A stretch of 64,000 nucleotides of DNA from Hermatobates lingyangjiaoensis (GCA_026182355.1 JAPFBL010000370.1:186001-250000); one strand, 5' to 3'. Shown: positions 43,956 to 55,541, counted from the first letter of the stretch. Made by a program: numbers and translations. The notes: a model not told the origin generated them from the sequence alone.

Positions 43956-43996
43956 ATACTCGTATATGCTTAGATGAAGACCTGCTGCCAGTTTAT

Positions 43997-44038
<42 letters not shown>

Positions 44039-44090
44039 TCTATATTTTGTTATTGAGGGCTAGGTCAAATAAAAGAAAATAAACTCCTTC

Positions 44091-44136
44091 CTAGGCCGAC
44101 GTTTCGATGTATTTGTACATCATCTTCAGGGCTAAA
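44091..44136 (-). ncRNA. Hammerhead candidate, HHR-C (left arm, intact)
   Basis: UUAGCC precedes CUGAAGA and pairs with GGC(C)UA after the cleavage C, giving the longest stem I seen here. Stem II is GAUGUA-CAAA-UACAUC, then GAAA and palindromic stem III ACGU with C17. Confidence 0.78.
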
Positions 44137-44204
44137 ATTAGAGTAAGAACTGTAATACATTTACCAAAACAATCTACAACTCACATAGAAAACTAACACA
44201 TATT

Positions 44205-44250
44205 TTAGCCCTGAAGATGATGTACAAATACATCAAAACGTCGGCCTAGG
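44205..44250 (+). ncRNA. Hammerhead relic, HHR-C (right arm, G12 mutated)
   Basis: Same as the left copy except that GAAA is AAAA (G12 to A). G12 is a catalytic core base, so this arm should be inactive while its partner is intact. Confidence 0.72.
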
Positions 44251-44342
44251 AAGGAGTTTATTTTCTTTTATTTGACCTAGCCCTCAATAACAAAATATAG
44301 AATAGAATAGAAGAGGTCAAGAACATTTTTTAGAGATTATAT

Positions 44343-44402
<60 letters not shown>

Positions 44403-44409
44403 TCATATA

Positions 44410-45120
44410 TAAAGTATTGATAAAAGTTCAGTTCACTTCAGAGTTACGTGTTCATTCAAACTAGACTGTTGTTGAAATCCACACACAATTTTCTTTGTAT
44501 AATAATTTGTAATGTAATACTTAGTTTTTGTGTTTCAAAATTTTATACTTCTAGCTATGAAAAAGGTTTTAAATAAAACCGAAATTCGGCAACGAAAGTT
44601 TGATTTTTGAATCTAGAAAATTTGACCGAATCGCGATTTGATAACTTTCCTCTTCTATCAAACAGTCGATATATTATTGAATCTGTTAGATATTTTTATA
44701 AAAAAAAAATCAATTATTATGATATAGAAAAATAAAAAATAATTACGATCATGTTATACCAAAAGTAAGGCACTAAACAGTTAACTTTTAAGAAATATGT
44801 ATTGTTTGACTGGGCGAGAAATACGATAAAACGAAATACGATAAAACTGCTTTGGTTGGAATAAAAGGTTATCATGTAGAAGAGGAAAGATATAGGAGGA
44901 ATGATTAGAGAGGAGAAGTGATTAAATGCACTATGTTACCTTATGTAATGTTTATTATTATTATTATTTTATAGTTTGAGCGAAATAGCGATACATTCCA
45001 AAATAAATCATTATAAGGAATGTAATTGAAATGTATTAATCTCTTTGGAAGGCTAAAGCTGAAGACTAAACTTGTGCGATTCCACTTGAATATACTTATT
45101 TTTTTTTAAAATAACTTTTT
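44410..45120. other. AT-rich stretch with one degraded PLE terminus
   Basis: CTATGAAAAAGGTTTTAAAT and AAAACCGAAATTCGG (44556-44590) keep stem II and GAAA only. Otherwise nothing supported. Confidence 0.5.
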
Positions 45121-45133
45121 TCTTTTGCCACAG

Positions 45134-45255
45134 GTTCGTCTTTGCTGGTCAGCGCGGCACTTAATGGCAGCAATACCAAGAGCAGCGGTTGGGTAGAAGA
45201 AACAGAAGATTTGTCAGAACCATATCATAACAATGATTATTATTTTATCAAAATT
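45134..45255 (+). CDS. Candidate host protein-coding exon
   Basis: A pyrimidine-rich tract ending TTTTGCCACAG| precedes it and a strong donor ATT|GTAAGTA follows. One frame is open throughout, entering after 2 bases and leaving at a codon boundary: SSLLVSAALNGSNTKSSGWV then EETEDLSEPYHNNDYYFIKI. The other two frames have stops. The leucine/alanine-rich start followed by a small polar segment could be the end of a signal peptide, but the first exon is not visible. No family recognised. Its exit phase does not fit the candidate exon at 46995, which would hit a stop after one codon. Confidence 0.5.
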
Positions 45256-45392
45256 GTAAGTATTTAGACTTCATTTTTAGCAAAATTCTCTTACCTTATC
45301 CTAGGTTTTATCAAAAATGCAAATGCGTGACTTGAATAAAAGTAGTACAAATCATGTAAACAAAGATTTTGAAAACATTTTAAAAATTTAAC

Positions 45393-45722
45393 GGATTTTT
45401 TTTTTATTGTTTAAACCGATCCCATAGGGGAGGGTGATAAAGTCAGTCGTTCACCGGCTTTTTGTTTGATCGGTGATTCTACAGATTCTACATTGAGACT
45501 CCTAAATTTATCTTAACTTAAGTGGATTACGAGTAGGGATCTTTAACGAGTACCTGACATCGTACAGACTGGGGGACCGACGGTTTAACGTCCTCTCCGA
45601 GGGACGACATACTCATATTTATTCACCTCCCGCGTGAAAAAATCGAGGGCTAGCTGGGGATTGAACCTCGGACCTACCAGTTCAAAGGCGGGTATGCTAA
45701 ACACTCAGCTAACTTGGCCTTT
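45393..45722 (-). repeat. SINE, subfamily 2
   Basis: The minus head GGCCAAGTTAGCTGAGTG and GAGGTTCAATCCCC lead to a 3' region shared with 1-312 and 60636-60964 (CCGATCAAACAAAAAGCCGG) and an A-rich tail. No clear target duplication. Confidence 0.88.
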
Positions 45723-46180
45723 CCAGATAAAGTCAACTGTTAAAAATTGTCAAACACGATGAATGTGAGTGAAAAAGAGATACTTTCTGTATAAGAAGAA
45801 TCATTCATTCATTCTACATTACAAAGAAAAGCTTCTGCTGTCTTTTTAACCAAGTGGAGTTTATTTCATTCATATTAATTTCTGAAAACGACATTTCTCC
45901 ACCATGTTAGTAACAAAAAGTTCGTAGGGACCAGCCCTATTGTGTATCCATTCAGATACAGTCATGGACTTCATACGAATGTTGTATATGGGGATAAGAG
46001 TTTCTTAAAACTATTAGATATATTTTTTTGTATATTTATGTTGTAAAAATGAATTATGGTTGTTTTGTTTATATTAAATGGAGAGAGATACATAATTAAG
46101 GGGATGGTTAAGAATAGATGAAGATAAATTTAGAAAAAAAAAAAAAATTACGTTAACTACGGGCTGTTTACTAGAATAGT
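45723..46180. other. AT-rich stretch without a recognised feature
   Basis: Nothing supported. Confidence 0.45.
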
Positions 46181-46189
46181 ATGGTCTTT

Positions 46190-46514
46190 GTGTGAATGGG
46201 CAGAAAAAGGAAGTGGCTAGTTGGGGCAGGCGCCGCTTGAGAGGGTGATGAACCTGCGGGTCGCGTGGCTGCGGCCCAGCAATGACCACTTCCGGCCACA
46301 CTTCCCTGCAGCCTTCCACTGCTGCCCTGCCACCGCCCTTCATACACACACACCAACAACCGTCTACTGCCTTCGTCACCCTATATCTAATGACTGTGTG
46401 AATGACTCGCATTTACTTAGTCCTTCCTCAAACCAACAATTCAAAAGCTTAAAAAGTAATCAAGAAGCTCAGAAACGTAAATCTAGTAAATATTTACTAT
46501 TAGGTTTATGTTAG
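46190..46514 (+). other. CpG-bearing GC-rich island with a 97-codon open frame
   Basis: GC rises strongly at 46205-46345 (GGCAGGCGCCGCTTGAGAGG, GCGGGTCGCGTGGCTGCGGC). The plus frame 46221-46514 starts MGQAPLERVMNLRVAWLRPS and ends in a serine/lysine-rich tail. A minus frame also spans it. It lies between two candidate plus-strand exons. I cannot decide between exon, promoter island and repeat. Confidence 0.35.
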
Positions 46515-46624
46515 TAGGCTCTTAAAACGGGCAAGTAAGTTTTTGTCGTCTGTTTTTCTCTTGATTGAATTTTTATTTTCGTTCATAATTTGAAGTTTGA
46601 AATTAGTATATATATAATATAATT

Positions 46625-46810
46625 AGATTTCACGATAATAAACACGAGAAAGAACAATGTTCAAACCACAATAAGAAAAAGTTCCGTTGGGTTTTTGACT
46701 CTGACGAAGACCGCTTGTTACGGTTGAAAGATCTTAGTCTTGTTTTCCCATTTCTTATTGTGGTTTGATCATTGATTGTTATTTCACGTGTTTATGTGAA
46801 ATCTTTATAT
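46625..46810. repeat. HHR-A foldback, left arm mostly deleted
   Basis: Left keeps only ATTTCACGATAATAAACACG and CAAACCACAATAAGAAA. The right arm is complete with the ribozyme at 46697-46739. Confidence 0.88.
46697..46739 (+). ncRNA. Hammerhead candidate, HHR-A
   Basis: Full consensus. Because the left arm is deleted, this copy has no antisense partner nearby and is free to fold if transcribed. Confidence 0.74.
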
Positions 46811-46994
46811 ATATATAAGTCGTTATCAGCCTTTGGAGCGATTCACATCTTTTACTTCTGCCTATGAAATAGGTTGGCAAACTGAATGTTGGCAATGAGA
46901 GTTTAATTTGAACTTGAAAAACTGACCGAGCCCTGATAAACTATAATGTTATATATATATATTTTTTTTTTCTAACGTTGTACATTTTTTCCAG

Positions 46995-47084
46995 GCCTAA
47001 AGAGATTTTGGAACAACATTTCGGATAGAAGGACAAGATCAACAATAACAGTTTCTTTAAAACTGGTTCAAGAAAACGCTCAAG
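46995..47084 (+). CDS. Candidate host exon
   Basis: TACATTTTTTCCAG| precedes and CAAG|GTGAGA follows. Only the frame entering after 2 bases is open: LKRFWNNISDRRTRSTITVS then LKLVQENAQ. It needs 1 base from the previous exon and leaves 1 base over. No family recognised. Joined directly to 45134-45255 it would be out of frame, so an unseen exon would be needed if both belong to one gene. Confidence 0.4.
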
Positions 47085-47099
47085 GTGAGATATATTTTT

Positions 47100-48160
47100 A
47101 ATAATAGTATGACTAACAAATTAATAAATTATTACTGAGTTGGTTAATTACTAAAATCCCCTGCGGTTCAAGGCATTGTGCTGGCTCAGAGGAGTTACCC
47201 GTTACAAATCTTTAACTGCGCACTGAAACAAATATTATTTCTTTTTAGATTAAAGATATTCACGAGCAATAAAAATTTTTGGTAAACCAATTGTTAAATT
47301 GTTTTTATATTTAAGCTAAATGTTTTGTAATAATGGAGTTAACAGTAATAATTTAATATGGTTGCGAAGGAATACTGAGGATGTTTCTATTCATCTGTTA
47401 GGATGTTATCTTGAACCAATGCTGCTCGACTGTGCGTAGGCCGCCCTTGCATTAACTTCCCACCAGACCAGATCCAACTTGTGTACACCGATTTCCTAGC
47501 TAATCTGCCATCATGTATAGCCCACTAATATTAACTCCTCTCAGTTTCCTACAAGACCTTTACTTAAACTCTGAGTTAGTTCTCCTCAAAAGCGAACAGA
47601 AAAAAAAATGACTCATTTCTACACAAACGGAATTATAGCTTTAAAAACATTTTAGACATGTTTCACTTGTTAATAATTAACAATCCAATAACTTGATCCA
47701 TCCAATCAATTTTACCACAACAACAAACCATCAAAATCATTATAATTTTATTACTTCTAATATATCCAAGAGTGAATGGATATATAATCAAAATAATTAT
47801 ACAATTTGAAATCAGAGGCAAAATTAAAACACAAAATACCATTAATTTATCAAATATAGCTTTGAAAATCTTGATTTTTAGTGTGGGATATCAGTTAAAA
47901 CTTACTTGTTCATTAGCCACTTTTTTATAATTTTTTTTATAATTTTATCGAAATGGAAGTGAAATAAATGTGGAGAAGCATTAATTTTAAAATGGCTGTA
48001 TCTATTAAGAAAAGCTTTCTAGATATTTTTAAATTCAACTTATAATAAAAGTTAAAACTGTCCCTCTATATCTATTTATAGCATTTAAAAACTTATTTTG
48101 AAGAAAATCACATTTAATATGTAAAATTCAAAAATTCGTAATAAATTCAAAATTCAAAAA
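47100..48160. other. AT-rich stretch without a recognised feature
   Basis: A less AT-rich piece at 47400-47600 shows no frame or repeat I can name. Confidence 0.45.
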
Positions 48161-48300
48161 TTATGTCTCCTGAAGAAAAACACTACGTGTTCAAAACGCG
48201 TTGTTTATATATTATTAAATTTCTATATGTGGAGACTATTTCATTAACTTTTTTACCCTACAATGAGTAAATACTATATAATAACTGATTGCACTACCTT
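48160..48300 (+). repeat. Solo HHR-B unit, G12 mutated
   Basis: CTGAAGA, AAACAC..GTGTTC, then AAAACGCGTTG (G12 to A), followed by TATATGTGGAGAC and AATGAGTAAATACTATAT. Confidence 0.78.
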
Positions 48301-48699
48301 ACAATGAAAACCATTTTACTATTTCATTAAATTTTTTATCCCACTGTAATATGGTTTTGATTTACTATGGTTTGACTTCTAGCCATCCTTGTATTTCAAG
48401 AGCTAAACTGTAATTACTTTTCTGTACACTGTATACAACGAATTTAAAGTTTATTTTAAATGATATACCATGCTGAACGCACAAATCATTTTGTTATCAA
48501 AAAACTATATATGATTTAGATGATAAGATAGCAATGATGGTTTTATGATGACAATTAAAAGATATTTAAAACGCTTTGATTCTCCAGTTGAAAGTCGATA
48601 GAGGTTGGGGATATGGTTGATTCATTATTTTCCGTGACATGTTAATTGGGACGTGTGAATGGAATATTAACACCTTGAATGAGAATATGGAATGAGCCC

Positions 48700-49045
48700 C
48701 ATGAACCACCCCCCCCCCCTCTCCCTCCCACAACAACCTCTTACGAGATATTTCAAGGGAATTAAAAGAAAATAAATGAATATTTCAATATTTAAATCAA
48801 AAAAAAAAAAAAGGAAAAAGGTTTTCGTTTATTAATTAATAAAAGACGTGATTCGATTGCTTATGGTTTGAGATTATTCTAGGCAATGTGTATAGGAGGG
48901 GGGGGGGGGGTTATGAAGATGCCTTAATGGGAGAAGTGGCCTTGTGATGTTGGGAAACGCTTTGTGGACCATCCATCAATCACCAGGCTGGTCTCAGCAC
49001 AGGCACAACCTGCTGACGATAGCAGTCCTCCGTCCTATCCACAAA
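48700..49045. other. GC patches with C13 and G14 runs
   Basis: A polyC/CTCCCTCCC run at 48707-48730 and a polyG run at 48897-48910 bracket AT-rich sequence. A GC-richer segment follows with CCATCAATCACCAGGCTGGT. Unrecognised. Confidence 0.4.
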
Positions 49046-49484
49046 ATACCTTATTATAACTAATATATTATACTTAATATTTAAACTATTGCCTGTGCGG
49101 AGAATATTAAAATATCTGGCTTTCCCTTATTTAGAATTTGTTTTCAATTAAATCCTTAAAAACAAAATATTTCTTTTCTTTTAATTAACATGGTGAAATC
49201 TAAAAAAAACTGAACAATATGGTTTCTATTTATAGATATATTCAAATCGCTGTATATCAATTATTTTTAACGTAAAGCCAATGCGTCAGCTGAACTATGA
49301 CACACATAAGTAATTAGCGCTTTCTAAGAGTCGAATACAAAGAAATTAATGAAATTACTTCATACAAAATAATAAATAATATCTTACTTAACAACAGAGG
49401 GATAAATGAAAACCTACAATATCCAAAATCATATTAAAATTGTTTACAGTATAGCAATATCTATAATAAATGTCATCGATAAAC
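49046..49484. other. AT-rich stretch without a recognised feature
   Basis: Nothing supported. Confidence 0.45.
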
Positions 49485-49800
49485 TAGTTGGGTTTTTGAC
49501 TCTGACGAAGACCGCTTGTTACGTTTGAAAGATCTTAGTCTTGTTTTACCATTTTCTTATTATGGTTTGATCATTGATTGTATTTCACGTGTTTATGTGA
49601 AATCTTTATATATATATGTATATATAATTTGGGTTGCTTGCCGTTTCGCCTACAACATGTTTGGTCTCCATCTTTTTTTTCTCCTGTCAACAGATTTTCC
49701 GAAAATTTGAGTTTGTAAGTGTGTTTCATTTATGGATGTGACTTTTCTTCGTTTTTGAACTCGTATTGTGTCCAGTTTTGATCGTCTTTCCTATATTATA
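49485..49800 (+). repeat. Half HHR-A unit followed by a half HHR-E unit
   Basis: HHR-A ribozyme at 49498-49540 has one change in stem II (CGTT for CGGT, still able to pair G-U). After a short (TA)n tract an HHR-E arm shows CTCCTGTCAACAGATTTTCC, with the core altered. Confidence 0.78.
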
Positions 49801-50284
49801 GTAAACATATATATTAAATTTCTTTCTGCAGATCGAAGTGAATCAAGGTTCCTTAATGTTTGGTAATCTAAAGTACATTTAATGACGAAAGTATTTGCTA
49901 TCTATTATATTGGTCGACGTTATTTTATTTATTGTTTTATTGGTATTTCTTTTTTTATATATAGGCATTAAAGTTGATTAAACACTTTTGATAATGGTTT
50001 TTTATAAGTTCATATGTGACTTAACATTTCACTTAGTTAGCTTTATCTAATTCATTAGGCAGTATGAGTGCCGTCTCTTCAACTAACGTCTTTTACAACT
50101 AACTGCTTTTAATAGACACTAAGGCTTTATTCTAGAGATTCAAGGATCTTTGCAACCGTTTAAATGATTTTTTTTTTTTAACTACCTGCTAAACTATGTT
50201 TTAAATAAAGCATAAACTTTCGTTTAAAATATTTTTATTTTCCTAGACTTTAATTTAAAGTAACTAAATACATATGTATAACCT
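49801..50284. other. AT-rich stretch without a recognised feature
   Basis: Nothing supported. Confidence 0.45.
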
Positions 50285-50488
50285 TAAAAAGATTTCACAT
50301 AAACACGTGAAATAACAATCAATGATCAAACCACAATAAGAAAATGGGAAAAGAAGACTAAGATCTTTCAACCGTAACAAGTAGTCTTCGTCAGAGTTGG
50401 GTTTTTGACTCTGACGAAGACCGCTTGTTACGGTTGAAAGATCTTAGTCTTGTTTTCCAATTTCTTATTGCGGTTTGATCATTGAATG
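50285..50488. repeat. HHR-A foldback, compact
   Basis: Minus HHR-A at about 50356-50396 has stem II changed on one side (ACTACTTGTTACGGTT). The plus HHR at 50407-50449 is full consensus. The loop between the arms is almost absent: CAGAGT|TGGG|TTTTTGACT. Confidence 0.88.
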
Positions 50489-50699
50489 TATAACCTTGTA
50501 AGAATATTATCTAAATGGTTGTGTCATTTATGTTTTTTTTTTTAAAAAGCATTATTTATACTAGGTTTACTAGTTTATACTTAGGCATTTTTGTAACAAA
50601 GAACATTCTAGACAACACCTTTACTTCATGTAAGATGAAGATGACTAATAATGATGACATTCTATAAATATTAGATAGATTAGACAGCTTAGATTCTAA

Positions 50700-51560
50700 G
50701 CTATGCAATCAGTTATTACACGGTATTTACTCATTGTTGGATAAAAAGTTAATGAAATTGACTCCACATATACAACCTTAATAATTTAAAGAAAACGTTT
50801 CAAACACTTAGTGTTCCTTCTTCAAGGATAAAACCAAGCTTCGGTGTCTGTGGTGAAACAGTTTTAACACAGACTCGGAAACTTGGTTTTACCCTTGAAG
50901 AAGAACACTGCGTGTTCGATGCGCACTGTTTAAGTCAGTGGTTCCCAACGTGGTCCACATGGACACCCAGGGGTCCACACAGGATTACTGGGGGTCCATG
51001 AGGAAAATAGTATTCTGAAGGTCCATGACACGTGGTTAGAGCTCTATGTTAAGTTTAAATGAATTTATCAGCAAACAAAAAATAAACCAAAGCGTAGTAA
51101 GCTTTGGCCGTACAATATTCACACATAATTAAAATATAAGGCCTAATATCCTCGTCAGTTTGTTAAAATGTTCCAATGTTTTAAAATTTTCTATTGCACT
51201 TCTCTTTATGGTACATTCAAAATTTATTCGGTTACAATTTATTTCAGGGTTCTTTATAAAATGTTAATGAAGAAATATTTTGTTATTGTTTTAAAAACAT
51301 TTTTGTATTTTCGCATGCGTTGTAGATGTAATGAAATTATTTCATAATTAACGATATTCATTTACCTAAAAACAAATATTTATTTATAAATTTGTATAAT
51401 TATGTTTTTTAAGTATCCGGGGGGAATGGGGGTCTACAAGTAGCTTTTAGGGGATCCACAAGCAAACAAAGGTTGAGAACCCCTGGTTTAAATTATTATA
51501 CTTATATATGTGGCCTTATTGTCCAACTTTTTGCCCTATAATGGCTTAAATGTTCCCATT
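50700..51560. repeat. Degenerate HHR-B foldback interrupted by a hAT MITE
   Basis: Left arm GTATTTACTCATTGTTGGAT and minus GTTTCAAACACTTAGTGTTC. Right arm CTTGAAGAAGAACACTGCGT and GTTCGATGCGCAC, then after the MITE AATTATTATACTTATATATG. Both cores are broken. Confidence 0.78.
50936..51485. mobile_element. hAT-like MITE with 8-bp target duplication
   Basis: Ends CAGTGGTTCCCAACGTGG and GGTTGAGAACCCCTG. Flanks GTTTAAGT (50928-50935) and GTTTAAAT (51486-51493) differ at one base. No transposase. Its insertion into the HHR-B foldback dates it after that foldback. Confidence 0.92.
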
Positions 51561-52305
51561 ATCGGTATATAAACCATTTATCATGGTTTTGACGTAATAT
51601 TTCTCATTACTGATAACCACCTCTAACCACCGCTAACATTGTTAACAGGCTAGAGAACCACCAAAAAAATTAAGTTTCTTGCACTATATTATGTGGACCT
51701 TGTTCACAAATTTTATTAAAAATCGAAATAAATATTTGTTGATCTAGATCCACATAAGCGAGAAGATATTAAACAGTAGACAGGTGACACGGTACGCCTT
51801 GATATAACATAGTGTTTAGGACTCGATAGTATTGTTTACAAACTTAAAAAAAAAACAATCTTTTACAATTCGTTAACATATTCAACTCACCCAGAATAAT
51901 GAATTATGCTCATTTATAACATTCAAAATGGTTATTAATCCTTTAAACAATCAATTAATAACAGAGATCAAGCTACATTGACAATAAAAATAAAAACCAT
52001 ATGACTTTAGGTCAGTAATTTAATTCTTAGGTAGAATTGTAACGATGAAAGACAAATTATTGATTCACTGTATATATGTAGATTTTTAACTTGAAAGCGA
52101 TATAAAAGTCGTTTTTTAAAATCAAAACATTGTTATCTCGAATGCACAGAATTTTAAAAATTAAAAATAACTTTTAATTAAAATATAATGCAGTAAATAA
52201 ATAAATTATATTAAGTATACAAGTAATAATGGGAATAATAATAATAAATAAAAACAAATGAACCTATTTTTAAATATAAAACTGATGATATTTCAGCTTA
52301 AAGTC
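51561..52305. other. AT-rich stretch without a recognised feature
   Basis: Nothing supported. Confidence 0.45.
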
Positions 52306-52560
52306 GGAAAGACTATACAAACTGGAAAAACACAAGTTGAAATACGAAGAACGATAACTTGAAGAGTAAAGAAACAGATTAACTAAAATTTTAGGAAAAT
52401 CCGTCTTCAGGCAAAAAAAAAGAGAAAAAAGTGTTTGGTCTCTCCCTCTCTTTTCTCCTGATTATGGTGATTCCAAAAATTTGAGTTAGTAAGTGTATTT
52501 ATTTACTTTGTTTGTCACTTTTTTTTTTTTATTTGAACAAATTTTAATTGTGAAGAAAAC
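52306..52560. repeat. Degenerate HHR-E foldback
   Basis: Left minus TCCGTCTTCAGGCAAAAAAA. Right TTTTCTCCTGATTATGGTGA and CCAAAAATTTGAG. Cores damaged. Confidence 0.7.
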
Positions 52561-52734
52561 TTTGTTTTTCCAGTTTTTTAATGTTGATACTAGTTTATAA
52601 CTTAGGTGTGATTTAATTTAACGCTTAAAATGAAGTTTAAAAAGTGTTAAATAGAATGTTGATATAAATCAAATAAATTTGCAAAATTTATGCAATAAAT
52701 TAAAATAAAATGTATATTATTTGGATGACAATTG

Positions 52735-52990
52735 AGATTGAAAGCTTAGAGTTGGACTGGTGTCAACAGTGAGGAATAGACGAGAGTGGATGTATTCGCA
52801 AGGCGAAATCAACATATCACGTTTAAATTAATTGTTAACGTAGAGAAGTGAGGAGCAGGTTGAAATGGTCTCTCGGCAGACAATATGACTTGATTCCGAG
52901 AACTCTAAACTGGTCGACTGGCAAAGTCCCAATGGGGTGTCTGCCGGAGAGAGCTTCTCTTGGGCTCCACTTATTTCCTATACTCAGTAC
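52735..52990. other. Raised-GC segment with a small inverted repeat
   Basis: CTCTCGGCAGACA (about 52871) and TGTCTGCCGGAGAG (about 52939) pair with one bulge across a 55-base loop. No frame or family recognised. Confidence 0.4.
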
Positions 52991-53490
52991 TCAAGCAATG
53001 ATACTATAGTCATGCTTTTTCAAATTTATTATGATATCAGAGCCATTAGTATGAGAATTGCGTGACAGTAAAATAACTAACTTATACAACTCTAGCAACT
53101 TTATTAACACGGAAATATTAAATAGTAAAAGAGAATTGCGCTTACATCTTATCGAATTGAAATATTTTTTGGAAAATTTTTTTTTTAAAATTATATTTTT
53201 AAATTTTTTTCAATATCGATAATGAATAGATAGTCTTCAATGTTTTGTACTAATCAAATGGTTACAGCAAACTTTTCGCTTCACAGAAAACATTATTAAC
53301 ATATCGCTAAATCAGAAGATAAACGGGAATTAGCATAAAACACAATAAATCAAACAGAAGTTATTGAAAACTTGTTGAAAAACTAACTCAAGTATTTTTT
53401 TTTTTTTTTACTATAAGTAAAGTATAGTGGTCGTGAACAAATTCTATGTCGATATATTGTTGGATTTACATGTTTTGAGTTATATATATA
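52991..53490. other. AT-rich stretch without a recognised feature
   Basis: Nothing supported. Confidence 0.45.
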
Positions 53491-53577
53491 TATAAAGATT
53501 TCACATAAACACGTGAAATAACAGTCAATGATCAAACCACAATAAGAAATGGGAAAACAAGACTAAGATCTTTCATG
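53480..53577 (-). repeat. Outer arm of HHR-A, no ribozyme
   Basis: A (TA)n tract, GATTTCACATAAACACGTG and the block to AGATCTTTCATG are present. It stops inside stem III, before the core. Confidence 0.82.
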
Positions 53578-53940
53578 TTTTACACGTGTCTTTAATGATT
53601 TACCTGATTGACCAATATATACTTAATTTGTTAAAATAAAATTTTACTTAGAAACTGAATGATTTTCAGATCGTCAAGTTCCAATTTATAAACCTATTTA
53701 ACTAACATCAATTATTTTATCCATTGGCAGTGTTTATTAATTTTGTTTTTCGCTGAAACAAAAATAAGCGAAATATTAAATACATCTTTCATATTAAATG
53801 AGTCCGTGTTTCTGCTGTCCTCAGAAATTATCAAGGTATAAACGAGTTTTGAAACAAATAGTACTTTTATATAAGAAAAGTAAAATGTGTTGAGGGGGTC
53901 GTGAGGATATCAAGGTTTTGGAATTAGGCGACTTCAAAGG

Positions 53941-54360
53941 TGTCTAAATCGACCACTAGGGGTTGATCCACAGGTAGTAAAGGACCTCATTTATAAGGTG
54001 GTAATTAGGGCTAGCATGACTTATGGATGCTCGACCTGGTTACAAGCTGCAAGAACTAATAAAACACTTATACAGATAGTCCAGAATAAATGCGCACGTC
54101 TTATGGCTGGGGCACCTTGGTATGCCAGAAATGTGGATATTCAAAGAGACCTCAGGTTAGAAACAATTGACCAATTCACGAGTAGACTGGTGACCAATGA
54201 GGACACAAAAATTCCAACCCATCCAAACCCCCTTATCCATAGCCTGTCAAATTTTCAAATAATACCCCAAACACATCCACATTAGAAGCTGTTATTAAAA
54301 TAGAAGGCCAAACCCTTGAAAAAGACTGACAAGACACGACACAATGAGACCAAACGACCA
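53941..54360 (+). pseudogene. Jockey/R1-like LINE ORF2 fragment
   Basis: The frame reads LGVDPQVVKDLIYKVVIRAS, MTYGCSTWLQAARTNKTLIQ, IVQNKCARLMAGAPWYARNV and DIQRDLRLETID. This is the thumb/connector region after the reverse transcriptase palm of Jockey-type LINEs (P-L-YG---W--A----L---Q---R---GAPW--RN--I--DL-). It is open from 53941 with no start codon of its own and stops at 54283. A KKTDKTRHNETKRP-like stretch follows in another frame. The 5' and 3' parts of the LINE are missing. Confidence 0.85.
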
Positions 54361-54399
54361 CGAAATGACGTAAACGGACGAACCACATAATAAAAAAAA

Positions 54400-55219
54400 A
54401 AATACAGACATTTACTTACTGACCCCACCACCACAGCAGGACAATAATTCAGCAGTAGTAGGTCCGTGACCTGGAACTGCTAATACAACGTGCACAAACA
54501 GTGCGCGGAAAGAATCGTTGGTCGTTGGTAGGGGTTGAAGAATGGTCAAAAGAGACAATGAATATATAAAGGGAGTCGATATTAAGAAAAATATTTTGGG
54601 AAGGGGTTGATGTCATGGAAAGCTGGAGGACTCCTGGTGAAGAGGAGTAATTCCCTAGTTGATAAATTCATGATGGTGAATTAACTATGACTGTTCATAG
54701 TTAGGTTTATAAACATACAAATACATGAAAGTGTTGAAAAGCAAGCATAATTCTAAAGATCCTGTGTGTTAATAAGTTGCAAGGTACATGGCTGAAGCTG
54801 TTATTGGTTTTTTATCTAAAAGTAATTCTGATAAAACAAAGGGAACAGACTAAACTGGGGAAAAAGTAGTTATTTAAGACTGTGACCTGTTTTGATCTAT
54901 TACCGTGTACCTGGATTTTCTCTATGACTGTAACCACCTCTAACTCATTACCAGTAATCTTATTACTACTCTCCAAGGATATTCTTCTCATTAATGTCAA
55001 CCATTTTAGTAAAAGACGTATGTTAATATATTCTTGTGCTATTCTTCAGTAGTAAACTGAAAGAAAAAAAATGTTCATCCATATAATTCTTGTTACATTT
55101 TAAAATATATTCGCTGTATTTGAGACATTGTAATATTACATTCCCAGACAAACTGCTATGAATCTATAAGTTTACCTGCATCTTACATTCATTAATGTAT
55201 TCTAATAATATTAAATTAT
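54400..55219. other. AT-rich stretch without a recognised feature
   Basis: A 62-codon minus frame at 54812-55000 is unrecognised and unsupported by splice signals. Confidence 0.4.
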
Positions 55220-55234
55220 TAATATTTGAATTAA

Positions 55235-55541
55235 GGGGCCAGGCTAGCTCAGTGGTTACGTGCTCACCTCTGAACTGATAGGACCGGGGTTCGATCCTCA
55301 CCTGGCCCTCGATTTATTCACGCGGGAGGTAAATAAATCTGAGCGTGTCGTCCCTCGGAGAAGGACGTTAAACCGTCGATCCCGAGCCTGTACGATCTCA
55401 GGTACTCGTTAAAGATCCCTACTCGAAATACATTTGTGTTAGGCAAAATTTAGGACTCCCACTGTAGAATCAATCTTCATTGTGTGGTATCACAAAGGGC
55501 CTACGTGTGTTCCCTTGTGGGACTGCCACTGCAACCTAACC
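55235..55541 (+). repeat. Full-length SINE, CCTAA-tailed, with 14-bp target duplication
   Basis: TAATATTTGAATTA at 55220-55233 and 55542-55555. Box A TAGCTCAGTGGTTACG and box B GGTTCGATCC are intact. It has the same 3' end as the 36.1 kb copy but with a 10-base deletion in the LINE-like part. Confidence 0.95.

Larger units (their letters stand above)
43935..44345. repeat. HHR-C foldback preceded by a PLE N-terminal stub
   Basis: At 43937-44000 the frame LLFNNTRICLDEDLLPVYTN runs into (TA)n, another PLE stub. Then arms 44041-44140 and 44200-44300 with TATTGAGGGCTAGGTCAAAT form a foldback. A longer (TA)n tract follows at 44352-44400. Confidence 0.85.

Noticed and set aside
45134..47084. Joining the two candidate exons into one protein
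   Set aside because: The first ends at a codon boundary and the second would then read a stop after one codon, so a direct join is not supported.
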